Of a stretch of 64,000 nucleotides of DNA, positions 26,795-35,311 are shown piece after piece. Under the pieces are notes generated by a model. The model was not told the DNA's origin and ran no database searches. It saw only the letters and a program-made list of their open reading frames with translations. The first letter of the stretch is position 1, and every line of letters begins with the position of its first letter. The translations under genes were made by a program, and so were the position numbers. The stretch is from contig JAEVEX010000074.1 of NCBI GenBank assembly GCA_016842085.1, forward strand, positions 62,001-126,000. The letters run 5' to 3'. Origin of the DNA: Candidatus Thermoflexus tengchongensis. Lineage in GTDB: Bacteria; Chloroflexota; Anaerolineae; Thermoflexales; Thermoflexaceae.

Positions 26795-27492
26795 GTGAAA
26801 TTCCTCCCCTCCCACTGAAGCGCTGGCACGCCGGGAACCTCGAGCTCCAGGCTTGACGGAAGGAACGTGAGGGGGATAGGGGATTCGGGATGTCGAATGC
26901 CCTTTGCGTCCACCCGGAAGCGGAGGGGAAGCGTCTCCACTACCGGCGGCTCGAAGGAAGCCCCAGGCGTGAGGATAGGCCGGGCGCCGGGCATCTGGCG
27001 CAGATCCACCGGCAGGACCGTTCCCCGGAATCGGGGTTCCCCAGGCGCTGCCTCTCCCCATCGGATATCCTCGATGAACATCAGCTCATCCTCGCGACCG
27101 AGGGAGAGGGGATAAACGGGATCCCGGAAGGCCTGTTCCATATGGCGCAGGAGATCTTCCCTTCCGCCATAGAGGAGAGTGTAACAGGCGAAAAAGAGCA
27201 GCTCGCGGAAATATGGGGAGCGCTCGGCGATCCTGCCGCCCTTGATCTTGAGAACGGTCCACATATCATAGGCGCGGCCGGGCTCTCCCTCGATCCATAC
27301 CGAGACCCGGAGATCCCGCAGCGGACTATCCCGTGCCCACAGCTCCCGATCCGAGAGCCCCAGCGCTGCCCCGGCGATGCCCAAGAGCGTCGTCGGTGGC
27401 GGCATCGGGAGCGTCCGCTGATAGTTGTGATCCATCGGGCGCCGGAAGGAGGCCACCGGCGCCCGGACCATCACGACGAGGATCCGTTCCAT
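26746..27492 (-). CDS. cas5: Cascade subunit Cas5 (type I-B)
   Basis: This 248-residue protein begins with the Cas5 family pattern: a first strand ILVVMVRAPVASFRRP, then the loop TLPMPPPTTLLGIAGAALG, which contains the conserved Pro-Pro-Thr segment of Cas5. In type I-B Cascade it caps the 5' handle of the crRNA at the base of the complex. The start at 27492 overlaps the end of cas7 by 22 bases and its own end overlaps the start of cas3. The last 12 residues are Ser-rich and lie in that overlap. Gene order cas8-cas7-cas5-cas3 is that of the Tneap-type I-B locus. Confidence 0.92.
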   Translation of the reverse strand: MERILVVMVRAPVASFRRPMDHNYQRTLPMPPPTTLLGIAGAALGLSDRELWARDSPLRDLRVSVWIEGEPGRAYDMWTVLKIKGGRIAERSPYFRELLFFACYTLLYGGREDLLRHMEQAFRDPVYPLSLGREDELMFIEDIRWGEAAPGEPRFRGTVLPVDLRQMPGARPILTPGASFEPPVVETLPLRFRVDAKGIRHPESPIPLTFLPSSLELEVPGVPALQWEGRNFTWLNSSPSPTSRSSST

Positions 27493-28400
27493 AGCTGGCT
27501 CACATCCTCCTGGGCTTTCTTCAGGGCATGATGGACAGAGAGGACCTCTCCATAGGGTTGTAGGGCCTGCCGGATTTCCTCCTCGTTCCCGAAGATCCCT
27601 GGCTCCACGCCGAAGATCGCATGCTCCCGATAGGGAGCGAACCTCTCCAGCGCGTTTGTCAGCGGGACCGGGTCCAGGAGGTATCGGCCGTCCTCATAGC
27701 GTGCGACCATTGCTTCCAGGAAGACAGGATGTTTCACCTTCAGCCGAGCATAGGCGAAGAACTTCGGCGAAAGATCGGCCAGCATCCGCGCCGTGCGTCC
27801 CCCGCCCCAGAGGAGGTTGAGGGCTTCCAGGAGCGTCTGCAGGCGCTTGCGGCGCTCTTCTGGAGGCAGGCTCTGTTCAGCCTCCTGCCCGATCTCCAGC
27901 GGCTTGAACACACCCACCCGGTCCAGCTCCACAAGGATCGTGCCCTTAAACAGGTTGGCGTAAAGCTCGGTCTCGAACATGTTGCCGCCGGCGGCCATCG
28001 TCTGTCCGAAGCGCTCGAAGGAGCGGGTGCCGAGGTCGCGGTCGCCCTGGAAGGGGAAAAGCCCCACAGCTGCCGAGACCCGAACGGGCGAAGTCCGGCG
28101 CCGCCCACCGGAAGGGTCCAGATAGCCGAAGAGATCCTCATCCACGAACTCCCAGGGGCGCACGGGCGGCGTGACCTCCTGCCCGCTCACCTGGGCGAAC
28201 GGTTCCGAGAGCGGGTATCCAAGCTCCTCCAGGCGATCCCGGAGCATCCGCCGGATCGCCTGCCCGGAGATGTAGGGAATCGTGCTTCCGTCGGGCAGCG
28301 TCACCTTCTTGGTGACGACCACGTTGCCTTCCGTGTGGGAAGCATTCACATTGGCCGCTGAGACTTTGGCCAGATAACCGATGACGAGGGCCTTGCTCAT
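27471..28400 (-). CDS. cas7: Cascade backbone subunit Cas7 (Cst2/DevR type, I-B)
   Basis: This 309-residue Cas7 belongs to the Cst2/DevR group. Its N-terminus reads VIGYLAKVSAANVNASHTEG, followed by the conserved ISGQAIRRMLRDRL and the FGYLDPSGG loop near 90-98. It forms the helical backbone that holds the crRNA in Cascade. The start codon overlaps the cas8 stop codon (ATGA), and the 3' end overlaps cas5 by 22 bases, so the genes are translationally coupled. Two CRISPR spacers (11367-11403 and 13556-13593) encode a peptide very like the N-terminus of this protein. The DNA match to this gene is only partial, so the spacers point to homologues rather than to this copy. Confidence 0.93.
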   Translation of the reverse strand: MSKALVIGYLAKVSAANVNASHTEGNVVVTKKVTLPDGSTIPYISGQAIRRMLRDRLEELGYPLSEPFAQVSGQEVTPPVRPWEFVDEDLFGYLDPSGGRRRTSPVRVSAAVGLFPFQGDRDLGTRSFERFGQTMAAGGNMFETELYANLFKGTILVELDRVGVFKPLEIGQEAEQSLPPEERRKRLQTLLEALNLLWGGGRTARMLADLSPKFFAYARLKVKHPVFLEAMVARYEDGRYLLDPVPLTNALERFAPYREHAIFGVEPGIFGNEEEIRQALQPYGEVLSVHHALKKAQEDVSQLWNGSSS

Positions 28401-29920
28401 GGTTGAGCCTCCTTGCTCTGGGATGGCTCCTGCTGCGGAACGCTTTTACGAAGGAAAGCGTTCATCGCGTAAATTGAGAGCAATGTCTTCACCCGCACCC
28501 ATGGAACGCCGGCGATGCGCTCGCCGCGTTCGATGCGCAGGAGAGCCTCCGGGATGGTGAGCTGAAGCCGGAACTGGATATCGTTGAGAACCCGGTAGAA
28601 ATCCTCCGGGTTCTTGGCGTTGCGCAGGGCATACAGCAGCCCCATCTCGTTATGCTGCTCCGCAGCCGACCCCAGGGAGTGTCCGAATCCGGCCAGCGTG
28701 CGCTGGAACTGCTCATCCATGCCAAACACCTCCTTCAGGTAGTGGTTCAGGATCTCTATCGTTCCCCATATCAGCGGTCGAGGGTTCTTCTCCCGGGCGC
28801 GGGCCTCATAGAGGAACTGCTCGATAAACGGGGAGGGATCGTTAAACTCCATAACAGCCCAACAGATTTGATCCCTCCAGATGCTCTCCAGCACCTGACC
28901 ATATTGGGCCTCGAACTGTCGAAAGATGTCCACTAGGCGCTGATGGGGCCTGATGGGCTCTATGCCGCTCGCCCGCAGCTGTTCGATCCAGCCTTCATAG
29001 AGGCGGTAGAGCTGGTGCAGCCTGGAGAACTCGCGAATGGCTTTCATGTTGAAGGCCTGCCCTGGCGTGCCAGTCACAGCGTAGAGCGTGATAGGGGCGA
29101 GAGGGATGTCATCCCCAGTGGCCCCCAGGAGCGCGGCTAGAAACCGTCGCGCTTCGTCGGAGAGCTGATCAGATCGCCGCACATGAGAGAAGAGGGCCAG
29201 CAGAAGGCCCCAGGCGGTTTCGTGGAGATAAGGGCCGGCGAAGGCTACGGGCGCTGTTCCACCTCGCCCGCCCTGCAGGCGGAGAGGCTCCAGCACTTCC
29301 CTGTGCAGTTGCATCATTTCCCTCAAGTTGGAGTGAAAGATGAAAAAGTGAAGCGCCTTCTTTTGTGCCTTCCACAGCCAGCCCAGGTAGCCGGCCAGCC
29401 CTGCCAGGGCGCAACGGGCGCAGAGCTTGAGACCCCGCTTCGTGCCAGGGTAGAAGGTGCCAAACTTCTGTGGGTCCACGACGAAGGGATACATCCACAT
29501 GGTTGCATCCGTCAGTGGCGCCGCATCCCCACAGAGGTCGCAAGTGTCGGGTTTTTTGCTGAGCTTCAGGCTCAGCTCGAACCGGGGTGGATGCAGGAAG
29601 TACTCCTTGCCATCAATTTTGACTTTCGGCGCCTGCCCGGAGACCTTGATGAAGAGATTTGTCGGGTAGACCCAGTTTACCTTGTCGTATTCCCGGATTT
29701 TCCCTGTTGCTTGGTCGTAGTATTCTCCCTTGTTGCCGCTGGGTTGAAGGAGCCGGCTCTGAACCCAGCGGAGAACCTCATCCACGGGGTGTTCTCCCTC
29801 CCCAAACTGCTCCAGCAGGATCACCAGCCCTGTGTCCACCCAGAAGTTGCCCGTAGGGCGGTTGAGGGAAAGGTGGATTTTCCTGGGAGAAGCCTGCGCT
29901 ACCGCTTTACGGCCCTTCAT
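28397..29920 (-). CDS. cas8: Cascade large subunit Cas8 (Cst1-like, CXXC-CXXC type)
   Basis: This 507-residue protein has the two knuckles that define the Cst1 type: Cys127/Cys130 in CDLC and Cys167/Cys170 in CARC. They are set in a zinc-ribbon insert within an otherwise helical and divergent protein. Cas8 recognises the PAM and starts R-loop formation in type I-B Cascade. The start at 29920 overlaps the end of the preceding 170-residue gene by 14 bases. The stop overlaps the cas7 start. The family is fast-evolving. The assignment rests on the CXXC pair, the length and the position directly before cas7 and cas5. Confidence 0.88.
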   Translation of the reverse strand: MKGRKAVAQASPRKIHLSLNRPTGNFWVDTGLVILLEQFGEGEHPVDEVLRWVQSRLLQPSGNKGEYYDQATGKIREYDKVNWVYPTNLFIKVSGQAPKVKIDGKEYFLHPPRFELSLKLSKKPDTCDLCGDAAPLTDATMWMYPFVVDPQKFGTFYPGTKRGLKLCARCALAGLAGYLGWLWKAQKKALHFFIFHSNLREMMQLHREVLEPLRLQGGRGGTAPVAFAGPYLHETAWGLLLALFSHVRRSDQLSDEARRFLAALLGATGDDIPLAPITLYAVTGTPGQAFNMKAIREFSRLHQLYRLYEGWIEQLRASGIEPIRPHQRLVDIFRQFEAQYGQVLESIWRDQICWAVMEFNDPSPFIEQFLYEARAREKNPRPLIWGTIEILNHYLKEVFGMDEQFQRTLAGFGHSLGSAAEQHNEMGLLYALRNAKNPEDFYRVLNDIQFRLQLTIPEALLRIERGERIAGVPWVRVKTLLSIYAMNAFLRKSVPQQEPSQSKEAQP

Positions 29921-30419
29921 CCCTTCCCCCTATGCGTTGTGGGCGGTCGTCCTTAGATGGATACGTGCTAAATGCCTCTGCTGTGGGAACTTCAGCAGCT
30001 GCGCGTTTCCCCGTCTGCCATTGCTGGACTTCCAGGGACTTGGGCTCTATCATCTTGCGACACGATCGAAGATGAGAACTTCGCCTGATCGCCGGCCACT
30101 CCTGACGGAGGAGCGCGCGCAGCACCGCTTTCATCGGGCCGCCCCGCTGGGACGGGCCTGTCGAGACGCGACCGGGCGGGTTATCCACATAATCGAAGGA
30201 ACGAAGGGTGCCGTCCAAGATCTCGCGCGTTGTGAAGAGGACCAGGGCCTGGATGTCGCCCACCTTCCGCCCAGCGGCCTGGTGGCGGGCCTCCCCGGAC
30301 CGGGCGAAGAACGCCTGATCCTCCGGGTTCCATCGCGGATACCGGTAGGCCAGGTAGGTGATGGGCCCGATCACCGTGCCCGGGGAACGTCCCAGGCCCA
30401 TCAAATGGTAAACCCCCAT
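29907..30419 (-). CDS. Unknown CRISPR-locus protein with CARF-like N-terminus
   Basis: This 170-residue protein starts with VYHLMGLGRSPGTVIGPITY. A strand and then a glycine-rich loop carrying SPG recall the nucleotide-binding start of Rossmann-like CARF proteins. The segment DIQALVLFTTREILDG follows at about 57-72. The last 90 residues are Arg/Ser-rich and look poorly structured. It may be a small intact protein, or a shortened CARF protein whose C-terminal domain has been lost or replaced. It lies 3 bases after the CARF gene stop and overlaps cas8 by 14 bases, so it is co-translated with the I-B module at the place where cas6 often sits. It has no Cas6 features. Function unknown. Confidence 0.65.
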   Translation of the reverse strand: MGVYHLMGLGRSPGTVIGPITYLAYRYPRWNPEDQAFFARSGEARHQAAGRKVGDIQALVLFTTREILDGTLRSFDYVDNPPGRVSTGPSQRGGPMKAVLRALLRQEWPAIRRSSHLRSCRKMIEPKSLEVQQWQTGKRAAAEVPTAEAFSTYPSKDDRPQRIGGRDEGP

Positions 30420-30422
30420 CGC

Positions 30423-31427
30423 CTATTCCTCCCGGCGACGGATATATCGTTCCACATATCGGCGGGCGGCTTCCAGTTGACCTGGGGTAGCGGCAGTGGT
30501 GACCAGCCGAAAGCGGAACAGGATATCCGTGTGCAATCGAACCCCCACAATCAGCTCACTGGGCGGCTGTTTCTGCACACCCGGTTGACCCTTACGCCAC
30601 TCCTCTGCACGTATCTCCGTGACGAAGGGCGCATAGCCTGCCAATTCCCGGGCGAAGCTCCGGAGTCGATCCTGATAGTGATGATGCGGAATGTGAATTT
30701 GAGGTTCCATCTGGTGAGCGGGCGGGAGTGTTTCCACCTCGTCCAGGATATCTGCAACCCGCTGACCCAGGGGGGTCGGTATTCCCTGGGGGCTCAGCAA
30801 CCCTGCCCCGATCAGGGATTGCCGGATTTCTCGGGGTGGAGGGCTTTTTCCGCTGAGCACGCGATGGATATCGGGCAACATGGGGAAGAGGGCAATAAAC
30901 GGAAGATCCACCAGCCGGGGCCGATCGCTAGTGGGTTGATCCAGGGAAGGATGAAGGCGTTTGGTGATCTCCTCCTCAGACAGATCCTTTAGTTTGGTGA
31001 TCTCCCCTTCCTCTTCCAACCAGGGTGGGACCCATATATGGAACAGGCGCTCGGCGCCGTAGAACTGCACCGCCAGAGTGAGGAGGGCTGACATCGCCTT
31101 GCGTCCGCCGGCGATGTTAACGAAAATCCGACATTCATCGCGATAGGCGCGCAGCTGCGTGCAGGCCACCTTCATGAACTCCACAGCGGCTTCGGTGGAA
31201 TCAATATCTCCATAGGATCCTACTGAAATCGGTGTGATCCACGGAATGCCACAGTGCCGGGGTATATGGTATTGGAGCAGCGACAGGCTTTCTTTCACAT
31301 CAGGATCGTCTGTATGGAGCAGCAGGACTCCATCTGGTCGATCCCCCAGCAGGTCCAGGAGATCTATCGCCTCAGTGATCACGGCCGGCGAGGTGCCCAG
31401 GGTGGCAACCAGGAGTTTGCGAGCCAT
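30423..31427 (-). CDS. CARF-domain protein, possible ring nuclease (Crn1/Csx type)
   Basis: This 334-residue protein has an N-terminal CARF domain. The opening strand LLVATLGTSPAVITEAI and the loop NIAGGRKAMSALL at about 110-122 are the two segments that bind cyclic oligoadenylate in this superfamily. The remaining 150 residues contain a winged-helix-like part (about 205-235) and a C-terminal domain I cannot name. No R-x4-6-H HEPN motif is present, so it is not a Csm6/Csx1-type ribonuclease. The opening is closest in style to ring nucleases of the Sso2081/Crn1 kind, which degrade cA4. It is flanked by the PIN gene (1-base gap) and the 170-residue gene. Binding or cleaving cA4 is inference. 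Confidence 0.8.
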   Translation of the reverse strand: MARKLLVATLGTSPAVITEAIDLLDLLGDRPDGVLLLHTDDPDVKESLSLLQYHIPRHCGIPWITPISVGSYGDIDSTEAAVEFMKVACTQLRAYRDECRIFVNIAGGRKAMSALLTLAVQFYGAERLFHIWVPPWLEEEGEITKLKDLSEEEITKRLHPSLDQPTSDRPRLVDLPFIALFPMLPDIHRVLSGKSPPPREIRQSLIGAGLLSPQGIPTPLGQRVADILDEVETLPPAHQMEPQIHIPHHHYQDRLRSFARELAGYAPFVTEIRAEEWRKGQPGVQKQPPSELIVGVRLHTDILFRFRLVTTAATPGQLEAARRYVERYIRRREE

Positions 31428-31428
31428 T

Positions 31429-31863
31429 TCAGAACCTCTGAAGCAGTTCTTCTGGAGTTATAGTGCGCCGATATATCTCAAACCATTTGCTCTTTCTTCT
31501 GCTTTCCCCTGTTACAATCCAGGCTTTTAATTTTATCCCCGAGCTTAGTATCAAACTATCAGGGATAGAATTATTTCCAAGCGGCTGATAGTATTGCTCT
31601 ATTACTCGAACAGCCTCTTTTTGGGCATTACACGAGACACAAACAACTCTCATATTAAGTTTTTGAATCAATTTTATTATCTTTTTTATTTCTTGTTTGA
31701 CCTCTTGTCGCGATTTGTTTGGCTTACATAATTCCATAAAACATATTATAGGGACATAGCAGTTTCCCACTTCACTTGCTTTTAAAATTGCGTTTGCTTC
31801 AACGCTATTTTCGTCTCTGATATAACCAATTAGCACCGATGTGTCGAAGACAAAGCGGATCAT
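31429..31863 (-). CDS. PIN-domain nuclease-like protein
   Basis: The ATG at 31863, preceded by AAGGAGTAGAG, gives 144 residues of PIN fold. The first strand RFVFDTSVLIGYI carries Asp7. Glu45 is in CFMELCK, Asp102 is in SIPDSLIL, and the last strand reads AWIVTGESRR, where the usual acidic residue after Thr is shifted (TGE). It may act as a VapC-like toxin or as an RNA/DNA-cutting effector of the type III module. The gene is clearly AT-richer than everything around it, a sign of recent transfer. It sits inside the cas operon, 2 bases after the 107-residue gene and 1 base before the CARF gene. An intact active site is likely but not certain. Confidence 0.8.
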   Translation of the reverse strand: MIRFVFDTSVLIGYIRDENSVEANAILKASEVGNCYVPIICFMELCKPNKSRQEVKQEIKKIIKLIQKLNMRVVCVSCNAQKEAVRVIEQYYQPLGNNSIPDSLILSSGIKLKAWIVTGESRRKSKWFEIYRRTITPEELLQRF

Positions 31864-31865
31864 CT

Positions 31866-32189
31866 CTACTCCTTTTTGCTCAAAGACCCGCGTAATGTAA
31901 GGATCCGAAGCCACCATGAGACCCAGCCCAGGACGGCCTGGCGCTCCTGAGGAGGCAGATGCTGCAGGGTGTTTAGATGGGATCGGATCGCCTGGGCGAT
32001 CAGGCGGTTGGCTCGCTGGATCGCGGGCCGCATCGTGATATCCTGGGCCAAGCGCTCGGCGTGCCGGATCGCTGTCTCCAGGCCCTGGCTCTCCGCCAGC
32101 TGCAACCAGCGCATCCACTCGTTGCGGGTGACCTCGGGCAATGCCTGCGCGATGCGTCGGGCTAACGCGATCTGCTCCTCCCGATCCAT
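31866..32189 (-). CDS. Small helical protein of the type III-D operon
   Basis: This 107-residue protein is entirely alpha-helical by appearance, with charged and aliphatic residues alternating and two Trp-rich turns (NEWMRWLQL and WVSWWLRIL). Its ATG shares a base with the TAA stop of the preceding RAMP gene (TAATG), so translation is coupled, and GGAGGTGT precedes it. It is not a recognisable antitoxin, although it directly precedes the PIN gene. It could be a second small (Cas11-like) subunit or a partner of the PIN protein. I do not recognise a family. Confidence 0.65.
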   Translation of the reverse strand: MDREEQIALARRIAQALPEVTRNEWMRWLQLAESQGLETAIRHAERLAQDITMRPAIQRANRLIAQAIRSHLNTLQHLPPQERQAVLGWVSWWLRILTLRGSLSKKE

Positions 32190-33163
32190 TAATACACCTC
32201 CCTCGGGCAGGGTTCGTTCTTCGGCTGGGCCTCCCGGCGGAAGCGTGCCCAGGCCTCTGGATCCAGCAGCTCCTTCCGAGCAAGGAATTGCACAAGGAGC
32301 GGCTTCACCTCGCTGGAGCTTTCATCCGTTAGCAGGGCGGGGAAGAGTGCCAGTCCTCCTTGTAACATGCGGATGCGTTTCGGTATAAATCGAACTCCGC
32401 CCAGGCAGCGCGGCTTGGCTCCTCCCATCTTCACCGGAAACGCGAAAATCACCCGCTGGGGATCTTCCGGGTGTTGATCCAGACCCAGCGCCCGCATGAG
32501 GAGCCCCAATTCCTCCTCCTGGAGGTTTTCAAAGAAAAGGGTGGTCTGGAAGCGGGTGCCCTTCGGCACTGCTTCGAGGAAGCGATGATTCTTGGCAGGC
32601 CTCAGATCCAGCTTCCGGAAAGTCTTGTTCTGATAGAATTTGCGGCCCTGGATTTGACGAGGGGGCCAGAGATCGGCGATCTTGATGATCTCAGTTCCAA
32701 TGTTCCCGACAGGCATCGCATCGGTGAAATGCACCCGTCCCCGATATCCGGTAGTGCCGAAGAGACGGCATGCAGGGCAAAGTCCCTTACCCTCCTCTTT
32801 GTATTCGCACCCCTGATGAGGTTTGCTGCGCATCAGTTCCCCGCGTGCCACGATTCGCACACATGAATTCGAAATGGCCTCCACGATGGCCCGGATGGCA
32901 CCTTTAAGGCTCGTTCCGGGGATGATCAGGATCCCATTCCGACGGGAGAACACGTAATAAGCTTGCTCCTGTCCCTGGACCGGGTGCAGCGCCAGCTGTC
33001 CGCTGCCCACGTAGAGATAGTCCGAAATCACTTCAATCTCCAGCTCCATACGGCCGCTCAAGCCCTGAAACCGCTCGTGGCCGGGCGGGGTTGTTCTCTG
33101 GGGTTGCCCTTTTAAAGGGATCCAGAAGAAAGGCTTGGGTTCTGCCTGAGCACGATCCGGCAT
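32189..33163 (-). CDS. Cas7-like RAMP protein of the type III-D complex (1)
   Basis: This 324-residue RAMP has the Cas7 group III pattern: ILIIPGTSLKGAIRAIVEAI at about 79-98, then LCPACRLFGTTGYRGRVHFTDA near 130-151. There are two further cysteines (in SNSC and QGCEY) and a glycine-rich GGAKPRCLGG near 246-255. Proteins with this layout form the crRNA-binding backbone of Csm/Cmr-like complexes, and some cut the bound target RNA every six bases. Its length and the Cys-rich insert recall RAMPs of the SSO1426/TIGR03986 type. It is followed by the helical 107-residue gene with a one-base overlap and preceded by the csx19-like gene at 11 bases. Confidence 0.85.
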   Translation of the reverse strand: MPDRAQAEPKPFFWIPLKGQPQRTTPPGHERFQGLSGRMELEIEVISDYLYVGSGQLALHPVQGQEQAYYVFSRRNGILIIPGTSLKGAIRAIVEAISNSCVRIVARGELMRSKPHQGCEYKEEGKGLCPACRLFGTTGYRGRVHFTDAMPVGNIGTEIIKIADLWPPRQIQGRKFYQNKTFRKLDLRPAKNHRFLEAVPKGTRFQTTLFFENLQEEELGLLMRALGLDQHPEDPQRVIFAFPVKMGGAKPRCLGGVRFIPKRIRMLQGGLALFPALLTDESSSEVKPLLVQFLARKELLDPEAWARFRREAQPKNEPCPREVY

Positions 33164-33174
33164 AGCGGTCCCCC

Positions 33175-33600
33175 TTATTTGAACTGGCGTGGGCTGATGA
33201 AGACGGGTATTCCTTCAAGATAGTAAACTCGAACCTCCAGATGGCCTTCCGCTGAACCGTGAGGGTAGGTCTCGAAGTTCGGCCTCACCCGCGGTTCTGT
33301 CAGGTTCTGCAGCTCGATCTCCTTGGGCTCGATGGTCCACTCCCTATCCACCGGGCGGAGGTTATCGACGGGCTGATCGGCAAGCAGAAGGGCCTGTCGT
33401 CGGTTGCCTTCCGACCACCAGCGTAGCTCACCGCGGGGGCCGAACAGGGCACCTCGTTCTTTCCGATCCATCGGGATCCCGGTTCCGATCCGAAGCTCGG
33501 CCCCATCGGCCGCCCAGTAGAAGAGAGGTTCGCCGAGATAGATCTGCAGGGATTGCAGATCCTCCGGGAGTTCTTCCAGGGCGTAGACATAGCCTTTCAT
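33175..33600 (-). CDS. Csx19-like protein of the type III-D operon
   Basis: This 141-residue protein is rich in beta strands. It contains the segments AELRIGTGIP, ALFGPRGELRWWSEG (about 51-65), VDREWTIEPKEIELQ and a C-terminal VRVYYLEGIPVFI. The ELRWW-type motif, the length and the place among csx10 and csm3-like genes fit Csx19, a small protein found in III-D loci. Its biochemical role is not known. The start at 33600 lies 9 bases after the end of the preceding RAMP gene. The Csx19 assignment is probable, not certain. Confidence 0.7.
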   Translation of the reverse strand: MKGYVYALEELPEDLQSLQIYLGEPLFYWAADGAELRIGTGIPMDRKERGALFGPRGELRWWSEGNRRQALLLADQPVDNLRPVDREWTIEPKEIELQNLTEPRVRPNFETYPHGSAEGHLEVRVYYLEGIPVFISPRQFK

Positions 33601-33609
33601 GGCGATCTC

Positions 33610-34497
33610 CTACGAGGGGAGCAGTGTAAGTTCCATCAGATGACGGGCTGCCTGGTGCCAGGCCCCTGGGCCATACACCCGGCGGACATAGAACCCAACG
33701 GTCTCTACCTGTTCCGGCGCTGGCATCCCCTCGATTCGATGGGGCCCAAACAATCGGTAGCTCTGGATTTCCGGATCGCCAACGAAGGCTCCCAGACCCC
33801 GCCAGACGGCATCCTGGGCGCCATAGGCCAGCTCTTCCAGAGTCACCTCCACAACTTCTACTTTCACATCGCCAAAGCCGCGGTTCTTGCCGAAGCCCAC
33901 CTTCAGCAGACCCTGGTTCATCGCTTCCAGAGCCAGGGCGAGCAGGCCCAGCTGCCAGAGCTCAAAGTTCTCCAGGATGAGGTGACCTTCAAAAGTGCCT
34001 GCCACGGCGATTTCCATCTCGAAGGGGCCGGCTCCAACTGCATGGCTGAGGCGAGAAATAGCTACACCGTAACGGATCTCGGTTTTGATATCGTTCACCG
34101 GAAGAAAATCCGTGAAGGCAGCACGTCCTTTCAGGCGAGTGTGGCCAAAGATGCGGCAGGCACCACAGGAATGCCCGTAAATATATGAACTTTTCTCCTC
34201 TTCCTGCAGGCGTTTCGCACAGCTTGCTTTATCATCTGGAAAAGTGGGGCAGGCCCACTGCCAGCTCTGCTGGTTGTCAATGGTACGCAGTGCCTTCTCC
34301 ACGAATCCCCGCACCACACCTTTCAGAGAGGACCCCGGAATGTAAATTGTTTCTCCTTTCTCCGGATGGAACGTGCGGACAAACTGCATATCGGGCAGGG
34401 TGGGGTTGGCCGAGATGCCGCCCGCTTTGATGAGCAGAGGCCCCCTTGGGCTCAAATGCAGTTTGATGCGCAACGCGTTATAGCGCGTCTTATGCAT
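33610..34497 (-). CDS. Cas7-like RAMP protein of the type III-D complex (2)
   Basis: This 295-residue RAMP has a conserved TIYIPGSSLKGVVRGFVEKAL at about 50-70 and HSCGACRIFGHTRLKGRAAFTDF near 109-131. A later GFGKNRGFGDVKV (about 200-212) is the glycine-rich loop typical of Cas7/Csm3. It is expected to be a crRNA- and target-RNA-binding backbone subunit. Acidic residues in the ACRIFG...FTDF block are candidates for RNA cleavage, as in Csm3. The start overlaps the end of RAMP (3) by 8 bases, and a 9-base gap leads to csx19. Confidence 0.87.
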   Translation of the reverse strand: MHKTRYNALRIKLHLSPRGPLLIKAGGISANPTLPDMQFVRTFHPEKGETIYIPGSSLKGVVRGFVEKALRTIDNQQSWQWACPTFPDDKASCAKRLQEEEKSSYIYGHSCGACRIFGHTRLKGRAAFTDFLPVNDIKTEIRYGVAISRLSHAVGAGPFEMEIAVAGTFEGHLILENFELWQLGLLALALEAMNQGLLKVGFGKNRGFGDVKVEVVEVTLEELAYGAQDAVWRGLGAFVGDPEIQSYRLFGPHRIEGMPAPEQVETVGFYVRRVYGPGAWHQAARHLMELTLLPS

Positions 34498-35311
34498 GGG
34501 TGTCCTCCTTCTCCCACCAGCTCTGGAAAGCCCGGATCAATTCGTCCTCTTTCCGATCGCTTTTCCGCCCTGAGATCAGGTAGTCCAGGAGGTTATCCGG
34601 GTTCACCTGGCGGATCCGGATCTCCTTCAACACTCCCCAGCCGGGGCCCCTCGTGGATTTGCCGCCGATGGCGATACTGCCCTCCTTCCACATTTGAAGC
34701 ACGGTGAGGAGGAATCCGAGCTCCCAGTCCTCCAGGTTCTCAGCTACGATCTCGATATGAAACTGAGCACCGGGGACCACCGTCTCGAAGTCGTATTTGA
34801 CGCCTGAGCGGGCGGCTCCCAGATCCCGATCGATGCCCACGCCGTCGCGGATCTGGGTCATGACAGAGAGCTCCTTTTCATTGATCAAAAAGGCGTCTTT
34901 AAAAGCTATCCGCCCGGCCATCCAGGGGGAGCCGAACAGTCGACAGGCAGTGCAGCTTTCCTCAAAAACACGCTGAGCGAAGCGCTCATCCCTTACTTTG
35001 GGTTCCTGTCCTTTGCATTCCTTCCAGAGCTGGTTCTTCTCTTCGGAAGATACGCATGGTGCGTCGAAGGGGTCACAAGCCCATAAGACAGGCCGACGGC
35101 TCACGGCCCGCAGCACACGTTCCGCCTGGAAGCGCACTACGCCTTTGATGGATGATCCGGGAATAAACGGCCTCCCCTCAGCATCCTTCATCACCGGCAT
35201 ATCGGTGCCGACGGGGTCCAGGGAAAGACGGCTGCCCACGGCCAGGGCCGTCTGCAGCTCCAGGGTAGCGTAGATCCATGTGCGATTCTGAAACCTGGCG
35301 AACCCGCTCAT
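34490..35311 (-). CDS. Cas7-like RAMP protein of the type III-D complex (3; Csm3/Csx7 type)
   Basis: The ATG at 35311 follows AGGGAGGTG and gives 273 residues. The RAMP hallmarks are PFIPGSSIKGVVRFQAERVL (about 49-68), CTACRLFGSPWMAGRIAFKDA (about 119-139) and IAIGGKSTRGPGWG (about 215-228). The order is that of Csx7/Csm3 proteins, which tile the crRNA and cleave target RNA. An alternative start at 35365 would lie within the preceding gene and has no ribosome binding site. The start codon overlaps the stop of the small-subunit gene (ATGA). The first 20 residues, ARFQNRTWIYATLELQTALA, match the usual first strand. Confidence 0.87.
   Translation of the reverse strand: MSGFARFQNRTWIYATLELQTALAVGSRLSLDPVGTDMPVMKDAEGRPFIPGSSIKGVVRFQAERVLRAVSRRPVLWACDPFDAPCVSSEEKNQLWKECKGQEPKVRDERFAQRVFEESCTACRLFGSPWMAGRIAFKDAFLINEKELSVMTQIRDGVGIDRDLGAARSGVKYDFETVVPGAQFHIEIVAENLEDWELGFLLTVLQMWKEGSIAIGGKSTRGPGWGVLKEIRIRQVNPDNLLDYLISGRKSDRKEDELIRAFQSWWEKEDTHA

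Noticed and set aside
30423-31427. HEPN ribonuclease activity for the CARF protein
   Set aside because: No R-x4-6-H motif was found in the C-terminal half.
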